Shown: positions 25,123 to 33,075 of the stretch, in pieces
How the letters are laid out: each line of letters opens with the position of its first letter
Position numbering within the stretch: the stretch's first letter is position 1
Source of the DNA: A07HB70 sp964512675
GTDB taxonomy: Archaea > Halobacteriota > Halobacteria > Halobacteriales > Haloferacaceae
Direction of reading: 5' to 3'
DNA: 59,068 bases
NCBI GenBank assembly: GCA_964512675.1
Contig: CAZEJR010000014.1
Span: forward strand, 1 to 59,068
Program-made: the position numbers and the translations under genes
The notes under the pieces: model-generated
What the model saw: only the letters and a program-made list of their open reading frames with translations
What the model was told of the DNA's origin: nothing
Databases searched by the model: none

Positions 25123-26040
25123 ATGGTCGACGTCGAGGCGTTCGTCGAGCGCGCGGTCGCGGAGGTGGACGAGGCCGTCGGCGACGGTCGGGCGGTGATC
25201 GCGCTCTCGGGCGGCGTCGACAGCGGCGTCGCGGCGGCGCTGGCCCACGAGGCGATCGGCGAGCGGCTCACGCCCGTCTACGTCGACACGGGGCTGATGC
25301 GGCAGGGCGAGACCGAACAGGTGACAGAGACGTTCTCGTTCATGGAGTCGCTGCGGGTCGTCGACGCGCGCGACCGCTTCGTCGACGCCCTCGCGGGCGT
25401 CACCGACCCGGAGGAGAAGCGCCGCGTCGTCGGCGAGCAGTTCATCCGGGAGTTCGAGCGCGAGGCGCGCGACGCCGACGCGGACTACCTCGTCCAGGGG
25501 ACTATCTACCCGGACCGTATCGAGAGTGAGGGAAACATCAAGTCCCACCACAACGTCGGCGGCCTGCCCGAGCGGGTCGAGTTCGAGGCGATCGTCGAGC
25601 CGATGCGCGAGCGCTACAAGGACGAGGTCCGGGAGGTCGCTCGCCACCTCGGTCTCGCGGAGGTGACCGCCGAGCGAATGCCGTTCCCCGGTCCCGGCCT
25701 CGCGGTCCGGATCGTCGGCGAGGTGACCCGCGAGAAGCTCGCGGTGGCGCGACACGCCTGCGCCGTCGTCGAGGAGGAGACCGCCGAACACGACCCGTGG
25801 CAGGCGTTCGCGGCGGTGCTCGGGCGCGCGACGGGGGTCAAGGGCGACAACCGGGTCCACGGCTGGGTCGTCGCCGTCCGCTCCGTCGAGTCCCGCGACG
25901 GGATGACCGCGCGGGCACAGAACCTGCCGTGGGAGACCCTCCAGCGCATCCAGAGCCGGATCACCGGGGAGAGCGACGACGTGGCGCGGGTGGTGTACGA
26001 CGTGACCCACAAGCCGCCGGCGACGATCGAGTACGAGTAG
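25123..26040 (+). CDS. guaAb: GMP synthase, ATP-pyrophosphatase subunit B
   Basis: This subunit adenylates XMP and, with ammonia from a separate glutaminase subunit, makes GMP. Splitting into two subunits is normal in archaea. The 305-residue protein has the PP-loop VIALSGGVDSGVAAALAHE, YVDTGLMR, VQGTIYPDRIES, SHHNVGGLPE, FPGPGLAVRI, and a C-terminal dimerisation region ending in THKPPATIEYE. It starts one base after the pyrG stop and is surely cotranscribed. No guaAa gene is in the window. Confidence 0.95.
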   Translation: MVDVEAFVERAVAEVDEAVGDGRAVIALSGGVDSGVAAALAHEAIGERLTPVYVDTGLMRQGETEQVTETFSFMESLRVVDARDRFVDALAGVTDPEEKRRVVGEQFIREFEREARDADADYLVQGTIYPDRIESEGNIKSHHNVGGLPERVEFEAIVEPMRERYKDEVREVARHLGLAEVTAERMPFPGPGLAVRIVGEVTREKLAVARHACAVVEEETAEHDPWQAFAAVLGRATGVKGDNRVHGWVVAVRSVESRDGMTARAQNLPWETLQRIQSRITGESDDVARVVYDVTHKPPATIEYE

Positions 26041-26188
26041 CCCGGCGAGCGGCGTGAGCCGCGAAACGCGCCTCGCGAACTGGGTACGAGACGCGACGGA
26101 CACTCCGGATCGCTTATCTCCGCGCCGGCGTTCTATCAGGTGTGTCTTGGACCGCGAACAGCCGGGCCGGCGGCGGGGAGGCACGGCA

Positions 26189-26521
26189 GTGACGGCAGTC
26201 GTCGTCGGCCCGGACGAGGACGGACTCGGCGCGGCGCTCGACGCGGCGGGCGAGGAGGTGTGTCGTGTCGAGGGCGTACCGACGAGCGACGCGCTCCGGG
26301 CGGCGGGCGCGGACGACGCCGACCTGTTCGTCCTCACCGACGTCACCGAGGCCACGACAATCGCCGTCGTCAAGGAGCGCAATCCCGGCGTGCGCGTGGT
26401 CGTGTACGACGACGGCTCGCTGCCGGCGTTCGCGAGCGGACAGGCCGACATCGCCCTCGACCCCGCGCTTCTCGGGCCGGAGACGGTCGCGGACGAGCTG
26501 ACAGACGGCGCGAGCGGGTGA
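26189..26521 (+). CDS. DUF7126-like small protein
   Basis: This 110-residue protein reads like a compact Rossmann-like domain: VTAVVVGPDEDGLGAALD, ALRAAGADDADLFVLTDVTEAT, ERNPGVRVVVYDD, GQADIALDPALLGPETVADEL. The pattern resembles receiver-like or TrkA-N-like folds and matches a haloarchaeal family (DUF7126) often found beside guaA or pyrG. The GTG at 26189 is the best start; a TTG at 26147 is in frame but precedes a basic stretch. The function is unknown. Confidence 0.7.
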   Translation: MTAVVVGPDEDGLGAALDAAGEEVCRVEGVPTSDALRAAGADDADLFVLTDVTEATTIAVVKERNPGVRVVVYDDGSLPAFASGQADIALDPALLGPETVADELTDGASG

Positions 26522-26786
26522 GCCGTGCCACCGGTCACCGGCGTTCGGGCGCGAGGCCGGCGTCGCTCGGCTCCCTGCGGCTCGGACGGCCCCCGACCGC
26601 GTCACCGTGACCCGCAGAGTACACTCCGGGCGGTCACGAGACGGCCCTCGCGGCCAGGCTCGACGGACAGCCGGCGTCTACTGCCGACTCCACGCCGGTG
26701 CGGACGGCCGGATCCGAGTCGAGGGCAGCCGAGACGACGAGCGGGTAGACCCGGCAATTCAAGCCGTCCGGGCCGTTCGACCCTGT

Positions 26787-27107
26787 ATGGACCGGTACGC
26801 GGCGGTCGTCCCCGACCTCGACCCGGACGACGGCGAACGGCTCGACGCCGAACTCGTGGTCACCGACGAGACGCTCGTGAAGGCGTTCGCGCTCGGGCCC
26901 GACGGCGCGATCCCGCCACACGACCATCCCGGCTCGACGAACGTCCTCCACGTGACCGAGGGGACGGTGACCGTCGTCGTCGACGGCGAAGAGACACGGG
27001 TCGCGGCACCCGGGACGGTCGCCGTCGACCCCGGGACCGAGCACGGCGCGCGCAACGAGAGCGAGGGCCGCGCGGTGCTGACCGCGACGTTCGCGCCGCC
27101 GCCCTGA
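26787..27107 (+). CDS. Cupin-domain protein
   Basis: This 106-residue protein is a single cupin barrel. Motif 1 is present as IPPHDHPGSTNVLHVTEG, with two His and a Glu that usually bind metal; motif 2 is PGTEHGARN. Cupins range from enzymes to sensors, so no reaction is assigned. The ATG at 26787 starts a barrel of the right size, preceded by a weak AT-rich gcaattcaa about 30 nt upstream. The 265 nt before it hold nothing that I can identify. Four bases separate it from the beta-RFAP synthase gene, so they are probably cotranscribed. Confidence 0.85.
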   Translation: MDRYAAVVPDLDPDDGERLDAELVVTDETLVKAFALGPDGAIPPHDHPGSTNVLHVTEGTVTVVVDGEETRVAAPGTVAVDPGTEHGARNESEGRAVLTATFAPPP

Positions 27108-27111
27108 CCCG

Positions 27112-28101
27112 ATGCCCGCCGTCCGTGTGACGACCGGCGCACGCCTCCACTTCGGGTTCACCAGCCTCAGTATCGCACACGACCGCCTCTACGGCGGGCT
27201 CGGACTGGCGCTCGACGAGCCGCGGCTCTCCGTCGTCGCCCGGCCGACGGACGGTGTCGACGCCGACGACGACCGTGCCCGGGAGTTCGCCGAGCGCGCG
27301 GTCGAGCTGCTCGACCTGCCGGGTGTCGCCGTCGACCTCGAGCAGCGGCTTCCCGCACACGCCGGCCTCGGGAGCGGGACGGCGACGGCGCTCGCGGTGC
27401 TGGTCGCGGCGGCGCGGGCTCACGGCGAGTCGGTCGACGCGCGGGCGCTCGCGCCCGACCTCGGGCGCGGCGGGCGGTCGGGTGTCGGCGTCGCGGCGTT
27501 CGAGCGCGGCGGCGCGGTCGTCGACGCCGGCCACCCGACAGCGCTGTTCACCGGGGACCGGCCCGCCCGCGGCGAGTGGACCGTCCCGGCGGTCGCCTGC
27601 CACCACCCGGTGCCGGACGACTGGCGGTTCGTCCTTGTCGTCCCGGACGTCGACCCGGGGCGGAGCGGCGCAGCCGAGGACCGGAGCATGCGCGACGCGG
27701 TCCGGCGTGGCGACGGCGCAGACGCCGACCGCGTCGCTGGCGTCGTCGTCCGGCGCCTGCTCCCCGCGCTCGCGGAGGGGGCCGTCGAGCGGTTCGGCGC
27801 CGCCGTCACGGCGGTCGGACGGCTCAACGGCTCGTGGTACGCGGACGAGCAGGGCGGGCTCTACCGTCCGCCGGTCGGCGAAGTGGTGGCGTCGCTGTCC
27901 GAGGACCCGGCGCTCTCGGGCGCCGGCCAGTCGTCGTGGGGGCCGACGGCGTACGGCGTGACCGACGCCAGCCGCGCCGAGGCAGCGCGCGCAGCCGGCG
28001 AACGGGCGCTCGCCGCCACCGGGGTCGACGGGCGGGTCCGGGTCGTCGCGGGACGGAACGACGGCCGGCGGGTCGAGCGCGTCGACCAGCCGAAGAGCTA
28101 A
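27112..28101 (+). CDS. Beta-ribofuranosylaminobenzene 5'-phosphate synthase family protein
   Basis: This family condenses PRPP with a 4-hydroxy- or 4-aminobenzoate in tetrahydromethanopterin synthesis. The 329-residue protein is GHMP-kinase-fold. It shows TTGARLHFGFTSLS near the start, HAGLGSGTATALAVLVAAA as the phosphate-binding loop, RGGRSGVGVAAFERGG, VPDVDPGRSGAAED, and a C-terminal SWGPTAYGVTD. With mch at 2666 this suggests a methanopterin-type C1 carrier in the organism. It starts just after the cupin gene. The substrate is inferred from the family and not shown here. Confidence 0.85.
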   Translation: MPAVRVTTGARLHFGFTSLSIAHDRLYGGLGLALDEPRLSVVARPTDGVDADDDRAREFAERAVELLDLPGVAVDLEQRLPAHAGLGSGTATALAVLVAAARAHGESVDARALAPDLGRGGRSGVGVAAFERGGAVVDAGHPTALFTGDRPARGEWTVPAVACHHPVPDDWRFVLVVPDVDPGRSGAAEDRSMRDAVRRGDGADADRVAGVVVRRLLPALAEGAVERFGAAVTAVGRLNGSWYADEQGGLYRPPVGEVVASLSEDPALSGAGQSSWGPTAYGVTDASRAEAARAAGERALAATGVDGRVRVVAGRNDGRRVERVDQPKS

Positions 28102-28126
28102 CCCCGCGGGAGCTCGTCGACCCGGT

Positions 28127-28960
28127 ATGTCGCGGATTCCGTTCGGGGTCGAGCGGCTGGACAGCATCGTCGGGGGCGGGGCACCGCCGGGGTCGGTCGT
28201 CCTCCTCGTCGGCGAGGGCGGCGCCGGCGCACGCGAGTTTCTCTACACCAGCGCGGCGATGAACGGTCTCGCCAGGCGCGACGAGGAGCTGTTCGAGCTC
28301 TACTACGGCGACGAGGTGCCGTCCGGAATCGTCCCCGAGGTCCACTACGTCTCGTTCACGACCGGCGAGGAGTACATCGAGCGGGAGATGGCGACCACGA
28401 TAGCCGAGGAGGTCGTCGAGGCCGCGCTCCCGGCGGTGACGGTCCGGGACCTCTCGCCGGAGTACTTCGCGCTCAGTCCCGTTCCGCGCTCGTGGTACGC
28501 CGGCGAGACCCGGGCGATCGCAGAGCTCGGCGGCGACGAGCGGAGCGGGGGGGTGCTGAGCGCGCTCGGGAGCTACCTCAGCGCGAACGCGAGGGGGAAT
28601 CTCGTCCTCATCGACTCGGTGACGGACCTCGTCGCCGGCGCCGACGACGAGATGCGGTGGAGCGACGTCGCGATGGTGATGAAGGGACTAGAGAAGGCCG
28701 CGAACCGCTGGGGCGGGCTGATCCTCCCGCTGGTCAACCGTGAGACGCTCACCGCGACCGAACTGGGCAGTCTCGAGGACGCCGCGACCGGAACCTTCCG
28801 GTTCGAGTGGGAGTCCGGCGGGTCGAAGCGCGACCGGACGATGGTCGTCAAGGAGTTCCGTGGCGTGCTCTCGCGGCTGGAAGAGGAGAACATCGTCCAG
28901 TTCGAGACCGAGGTGGGCGAGGCCGGCTTCGACATCAGCGACGTGCGGAAGATCCGGTGA
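28127..28960 (+). CDS. KaiC/RecA-fold protein with degenerate Walker A
   Basis: The 277-residue protein is a RadA/KaiC-type ATPase-fold protein: IPFGVERLDSIVGGGAPPGS, VVLLVGEGGAGAREF, a Walker B-like GNLVLIDSVTDL, and a C-terminal strand set with DRTMVVKEFRGVLS. At residues 29-36 the P-loop reads GEGGAGAR, so the catalytic Lys of GxxGxGK is Ala and the following Thr/Ser is Arg. Haloarchaeal relatives (HTR-like proteins) seem to share this. ATP hydrolysis is therefore doubtful and nucleotide sensing or scaffolding is possible. It heads a same-strand run with the next genes. Confidence 0.75.
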   Translation: MSRIPFGVERLDSIVGGGAPPGSVVLLVGEGGAGAREFLYTSAAMNGLARRDEELFELYYGDEVPSGIVPEVHYVSFTTGEEYIEREMATTIAEEVVEAALPAVTVRDLSPEYFALSPVPRSWYAGETRAIAELGGDERSGGVLSALGSYLSANARGNLVLIDSVTDLVAGADDEMRWSDVAMVMKGLEKAANRWGGLILPLVNRETLTATELGSLEDAATGTFRFEWESGGSKRDRTMVVKEFRGVLSRLEEENIVQFETEVGEAGFDISDVRKIR

Positions 28961-29016
28961 AACGCAGCCGAAAGCGTCTCGCACACTTATCAACGACGGG
29001 GGCAAATGCCGATTGA

Positions 29017-29811
29017 ATGGCGACAGGTGAGGGGTTACCGGACGAGCTGCGAGAGTGGGTCGAGTCCCGTGCAGAGGAGCACGGGGTCGACCCCGAGCAG
29101 GTGCTCTCGCGGGCCGTCCTCGTCCACCGCGAGGCGGAGCGTATCGCCGCCGAGGGCGAGGCTCCCGAGGCGGTCGACCTCGCGGCGCGCCTCGAACGCG
29201 TCGAGGACCTCGAGTCGGAGCTTCAGTCGATCGCGACGCGTCTCGATCGCGTCGACGACGCCGTCGACACCCTGAGCGACGAGACGGAGGACCTGGTGGC
29301 CGACGTCCGCGAGCGGGTGGTTCAGGTCAAACGGGAGACGGACGCGAAGGCGCCCGCCGACCACGACCACCCCGACCTGCGCGAACGAGTCGAGGCGGCG
29401 GCAGCCGCCGACACGACCGAGCAGGCCGCGACGGTCGCAGAGCGCGTCGACGACGTCGCGGAGACGGTCGAGCGGCTGTCGACCCGACAGGATACGCTCG
29501 CCCGCGCCACCGTCGGTGTCCGCGACAGGGTCCGAAGCCTCCAGAACGACGCGCAGGCACGCGCCGCCGCGGAGGAGCTCCGGCGGACGGCGAACCGTAA
29601 CGGCGACCGAGCGGCGTCGTGTGAGTCCTGCGGCGAGACCGTCGACCTCGGTCTGCTCACCCGGCCCCGGTGTCCGCACTGCGACGAGGGGATCACCGAC
29701 GTCGAGCCGTCCAAGCTCCTCCGCAAGGCGCGGCTCCGCACCGGCGATCGACCGGCGCTGGAGGGTGAGACGCTCCCGGACGACGCACTCGGGGACGCGG
29801 TCGAACGATGA
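29017..29811 (+). CDS. Coiled-coil protein with C-terminal zinc ribbon
   Basis: This 264-residue protein has three parts. The N-terminal about 45 residues (LPDELREWVESRAEEHGVDPEQVLSRA, in two parts) resemble a ribbon-helix-helix region. A long acidic coiled coil of about 130 residues follows (heptads in LARLERVEDLESEL-like stretches). A C-terminal zinc ribbon has CESCGETVDLGLL and CPHCDEG. A TATA-like cttatcaac lies about 27 nt before the ATG at 29017. The last four bases overlap the next gene (ATGA). The role is unknown; it may bind DNA or organise protein complexes. Confidence 0.7.
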   Translation: MATGEGLPDELREWVESRAEEHGVDPEQVLSRAVLVHREAERIAAEGEAPEAVDLAARLERVEDLESELQSIATRLDRVDDAVDTLSDETEDLVADVRERVVQVKRETDAKAPADHDHPDLRERVEAAAAADTTEQAATVAERVDDVAETVERLSTRQDTLARATVGVRDRVRSLQNDAQARAAAEELRRTANRNGDRAASCESCGETVDLGLLTRPRCPHCDEGITDVEPSKLLRKARLRTGDRPALEGETLPDDALGDAVER

Positions 29812-30254
29812 GCGGCGGGCACGACGAGGACGAAGGCGAAGGCGAAGGCGAGGACCCGTTCGACGGCCTCGACGACTCGCTCCGGAACGGGCCCGGCGAC
29901 CCGTTCGACGACCTCGAGACGGTCGACGGCGCCGACGAGACGGCCTTCGAGTCCGTCGACGTCGACGACGTGTCCATCGACCGGGTGTGGGACGCGATCG
30001 AAGGCGGCGAGACGACCGAATCCCCCGACGTCGGCGGCGAGGACGTCGCTATCGGAGAGCCCGCAGAGTCGGTCGACGACGGCGAACACCTCGTCCCGAA
30101 GGCCGCCTACTGCGAACGATGTCCGTACCTCGCGGCGCCGCCCGACCTCGCCTGCGACCACGAGGGGACGACGATCGTCGCCGTCGAGGACGACGAGCAG
30201 TTCCGGGTACGGGACTGTCCGATGGTCGAGCGCGGCGGGGTCTCCGAGGAGTGA
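29808..30254 (+). CDS. Acidic haloarchaeal protein of unknown function
   Basis: This 148-residue, strongly acidic protein begins with a Glu/Gly/Asp-rich disordered region (GHDEDEGEGEGEDPFDGLDD). It ends in a small Cys-containing domain (YCERCPYLAAPPDLACDHEGT, DCPMVERGG) that could bind a metal. Its ATG overlaps the stop of the upstream coiled-coil gene in ATGA, so the two are translationally coupled. I recognise no characterised family. Confidence 0.7.
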   Translation: MSGGHDEDEGEGEGEDPFDGLDDSLRNGPGDPFDDLETVDGADETAFESVDVDDVSIDRVWDAIEGGETTESPDVGGEDVAIGEPAESVDDGEHLVPKAAYCERCPYLAAPPDLACDHEGTTIVAVEDDEQFRVRDCPMVERGGVSEE

Positions 30255-30296
30255 CGGACAGAACGGATACAAGTAGCTCGGCTGTCTCTCTCGACC

Positions 30297-30620
30297 GTGC
30301 AGTTCTGTGACGACTGCGGCTCGATGATGCGGGCCGAGGACGGCGTCATGGTCTGTCGGTCCTGCGGCGCACGCGCCGACCGGGACGAGGAGCGCGCCGC
30401 ACAGTTCGTCTCGACCGAAGAGCAGACCGACGACGACGTGATAGAGACAGCGGAGGGCGCGGGCTTCGAGGGCAAGCCCACGGCAGAGGACGTCACCTGC
30501 GACGAGTGCGGTCACGGCGCGGCGTGGTACACGATCAAGCAGACCGCCTCCGCGGACGAGCCGCCGACGCGGTTTTTCAAGTGCAAGGAGTGTGGCTATC
30601 GATGGAGAGAGTACAACTGA
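30297..30620 (+). CDS. Transcription factor S (RNA polymerase transcript-cleavage factor)
   Basis: TFS is the archaeal relative of TFIIS/RPB12-type zinc-ribbon factors and rescues stalled RNA polymerase. The 107-residue protein has an N-terminal zinc ribbon (FCDDCGSMM and CRSCGAR) and a C-terminal ribbon (CDECGHGAAWYT and CKECGYRWREYN). The expected acidic DE pair of the cleavage loop reads SADEPPTRFFKCK. The start is GTG at 30297; gatacaagta lies about 27 nt upstream, a likely TATA box. It stands alone after the acidic protein. Confidence 0.93.
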   Translation: MQFCDDCGSMMRAEDGVMVCRSCGARADRDEERAAQFVSTEEQTDDDVIETAEGAGFEGKPTAEDVTCDECGHGAAWYTIKQTASADEPPTRFFKCKECGYRWREYN

Positions 30621-30689
30621 GTTTCCACCGCTCGTGGTGAGCCTCCGCGGGGGACAGGCGAGGGAACACCGGAGGCCACGGTCGGGAGT

Positions 30690-30788
30690 CTACTCCGGTG
30701 CCGCCTCGCTCGACCGGACGGCGTCGCGGGCGGTCGTCCCGGTCGTCTCGTAGAACCGACCGCGCACGCTGTCTGCGTGCTGTGACAT
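30690..30788 (-). CDS. Possible 32-residue protein
   Basis: A short minus-strand frame reads MSQHADSVRGRFYETTGTT followed by an Ala/Ser/Glu tail. Composition is halophile-like, and the ATG is embedded in a TGACA-TCTG-TGTCA inverted repeat. It is too short to support by itself. It could be a genuine small protein or the start of a decayed gene. Confidence 0.3.
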   Translation of the reverse strand: MSQHADSVRGRFYETTGTTARDAVRSSEAAPE

Positions 30789-31154
30789 CTGTGTCAGACG
30801 GTACGGTCGCGCTCGACGACGAACACGACGTCGAGCGAGCGGTCGGCGAACGTCCCGCGAAGGAGGAACGTGTCGGGGTCGGCGAGTCCGTCGTGGTTCG
30901 GCGACAGACGTGGCCGGTCCCGGTGCGGAGCGCGTCGCGGAGCCGGGCTGGCGTGAGGTACCGCCCGCGAGAAACGCGTCACGCGGATGTCGGTGAGCGG
31001 GTCGGGCACGCCGTACGTCCGCCGGTGCTCCGTCTGTGTGTGGCGGTCGGGGCGCCAGCCGGGAGGCTCCGACAGCCGCGTGACGACCGGCAGGGCGCTC
31101 ACGCCACGGCATCGGGCACCGCCGACCGTTCGGTCTCGGCGCGCTGGCGCCGGA
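30789..31154 (-). other. 366-bp gap with a weak minus-strand remnant
   Basis: No complete gene is convincing. Near 30800-30920 the minus strand reads LSPNHDGLADPDTFLLRG then SLDVVFVVERDRTV, which resembles the start of the calcium-type SPNxDGxxD repeat or FlgD-like domains found in secreted proteins. The upstream part is basic and unlike halophilic protein, so any gene is broken. It lies between the tiny ORF at 30690 and the radical SAM stop at 31155. Confidence 0.3.
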
Positions 31155-32993
31155 CTAGAGCGTCTCCCAGACCGGGACCAGCTCCTCGACGCTCGCGCGG
31201 TAGGCCTCGTGGACCCGTTCGCGACCGTCCGTCGAGAGGTCCCGCGTCGTCGTGACGTCGAGGCCGAAGACACCCTGGTCGGCGTCGGCCTCGCCGGTGT
31301 CGCCGGCGATCACCTCGTCGTCGCGCCGGCGCACGGTCGGGTGGTCGGTCGAGGAGAGCGCGGTGTAGTCCCGGGCCAGCCACTCGTCGACCGAGATCGC
31401 GTGGTCGGCCTTCGCCCGGTCGCGGTAGAGCGCGGGGAAGCCGTTGTACGCGCTGAACGGCACCACCTCGCCGTCGGGCAGGGCGTAGTGGACGTTCGAC
31501 TCCGCGACGTGGTCGAGGTCGTACGTGTACGGGTCCTGAAAATGTCGGACGCCGACGGGGAGGACACGGTCGAACCGGTCCGCGAGGCCGTCGAAGCTGG
31601 TGAACGCCGAGGCGACGGCAGCGCTCGGGTCGCCGGCGAGCAGGCCGTCCATGTGGCCGACGAGCCGCCTCCCGAGGCGCAGGCGGTCGACCCGGCCCAT
31701 CTCCGACGGGTCGTCGCCGAGGAGCGCGCGCAGGTCCGCGAGGAGCGCCGGCACGTCCACCACGTCCGTCACCGGCACGAGGTCGTCGCCGTCGACGAGG
31801 ACGAACGTGACCATCCACGACGCGAACGACGAGGTGACGCCGTAGAGACCGCCGCCGGTGAGCGGCCGGAGCGCCTCGGCGAGTGTCCGGAGCGCGGGCA
31901 GCGGGAACCACGCCTCTGCCGGGATCAGGCCGTCGGTGCCGTCCTCGACGGCGGCGACGACGTCGGGGATCGTCACCCGCTGGCGCTCGCGCTCGCCGTC
32001 GGTCATCCGTCCGACGAACGAGACCGGCTGGAGGTTGACGCCACAGACCACGTCGGCGTTTGCGGCACCGAACCGCACCACGTCGCCGACCTGGTCGTCG
32101 TTCCATCCGCCGATCACGGTCGGAACCACCATCGCGCACAGCCCGGCGTCGCGGCAGGCGACGAGGGCGTCGGGAAACTCCCAGTAGCTCTTGGGGTTCG
32201 TCTCGGGGTCGACGCCGTCGAGGCTGGTGTAGATGCCGCGCGCACCGGCGTCGGCAAGCGCCCGCGCCAGCCCGGGGTCGTCGGCGAACCGGCCGCCGTG
32301 TGTGTTTATCAGCACCTGCTCGGCGTGGGGCGCGACCGCTGCGGTCAGGTCGACGACGTCCTCGCGGACGAGCGGCTCGCCGCCGGTCAGCTGGATCGCC
32401 TCCGCGCCGGCGTCGGCGAGCGACGCGGCCATCTCGGCAACCTCGTCGCGGGTCGGCTCGTACAGCGGCTCGCCGGCCTCCGCGTAGAAGAAGCAGTAGT
32501 GACACGAGCGGTCACACCGGTTCGTCACGACCAGGTTGCCGATGCCGGGCGTCGCGCCCGGCACGCTCCCGCAACAGCCGTCGGTCGTGCCACAGCCGTC
32601 CGTCCGGTCGGTGCCGAGCGCGCCGCTCCGGGAGCGCTCGTCCCACGCCTTCGCGCGGCGGTACATCGCGGCGTCCGTCCAGCAGACGGCAGCTGTTCGA
32701 CCGTGGTCGGAGCAGCACCGCCCGAGGCGCACCTCGCCCTCGCGCTCGTAGACGAGCGCCGCGACGGTCATCTGGTCGTGGTCGCCGGCGGCGAGACAGT
32801 CCGGACAGACGCTTGCGGTCAGGCGGAGCGGTGTCGCGCCCTCGGGCGAGAGGTCGGCGACGAGCGAGTTGGCCGTCGCCGCGTCGGGAACGACGCTCCC
32901 GGCGTGGGGCGACACCGGCACCCCGGCGTCTGCGTCGGGCGGCGACGCGCCACCGGGGAGCCACGGCGCCGGGGAGTCTGTCGATCGTGACAT
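31155..32993 (-). CDS. Radical SAM protein related to tetraether lipid synthase (Tes/MJ0619 family)
   Basis: This 612-residue protein has a Cys-rich N-terminal part (CPDC at 63-66, GRCCSDHG at about 91-98). A radical SAM core follows with CDRSCHYCFF (cysteines 160, 164 and 167), the usual GGEPL in LTGGEPLVRED, and a long C-terminal region. This architecture is that of the MJ0619-like family, which includes tetraether synthase Tes, joining C20 lipid chains tail to tail. Haloarchaea mostly make diether lipids, so the substrate may differ. The ATG at 32993 is chosen because a TATA-like run lies about 25 nt upstream. It diverges from a SAM-dependent methyltransferase gene. Confidence 0.75.
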   Translation of the reverse strand: MSRSTDSPAPWLPGGASPPDADAGVPVSPHAGSVVPDAATANSLVADLSPEGATPLRLTASVCPDCLAAGDHDQMTVAALVYEREGEVRLGRCCSDHGRTAAVCWTDAAMYRRAKAWDERSRSGALGTDRTDGCGTTDGCCGSVPGATPGIGNLVVTNRCDRSCHYCFFYAEAGEPLYEPTRDEVAEMAASLADAGAEAIQLTGGEPLVREDVVDLTAAVAPHAEQVLINTHGGRFADDPGLARALADAGARGIYTSLDGVDPETNPKSYWEFPDALVACRDAGLCAMVVPTVIGGWNDDQVGDVVRFGAANADVVCGVNLQPVSFVGRMTDGERERQRVTIPDVVAAVEDGTDGLIPAEAWFPLPALRTLAEALRPLTGGGLYGVTSSFASWMVTFVLVDGDDLVPVTDVVDVPALLADLRALLGDDPSEMGRVDRLRLGRRLVGHMDGLLAGDPSAAVASAFTSFDGLADRFDRVLPVGVRHFQDPYTYDLDHVAESNVHYALPDGEVVPFSAYNGFPALYRDRAKADHAISVDEWLARDYTALSSTDHPTVRRRDDEVIAGDTGEADADQGVFGLDVTTTRDLSTDGRERVHEAYRASVEELVPVWETL

Positions 32994-33006
32994 GGGCTCT
33001 CGTATC

Positions 33007-33018
33007 ACGCGGCTGTTA
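33007..33018. promoter_or_regulatory. AT-rich promoter between the radical SAM and methyltransferase genes
   Basis: The sequence tgttaaaaaagc is the only AT-rich run between the divergent genes. On the minus strand it lies about 20 nt before the ATG at 32993. On the plus strand it precedes the methyltransferase start at 33076 by about 60 nt, so the plus-strand transcript would carry a short leader or start further upstream. Confidence 0.4.
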
Positions 33019-33075
33019 AAAAAGCGTCTGTCGGTCGAGCAGAACGTTCAACCGACCGCCGCCCGCCGGTCGGAC

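Noticed and set aside
26607..26786. Upstream extension of the cupin gene
   Set aside because: The added residues are basic and unlike the cupin family. The ATG at 26787 gives a complete barrel.
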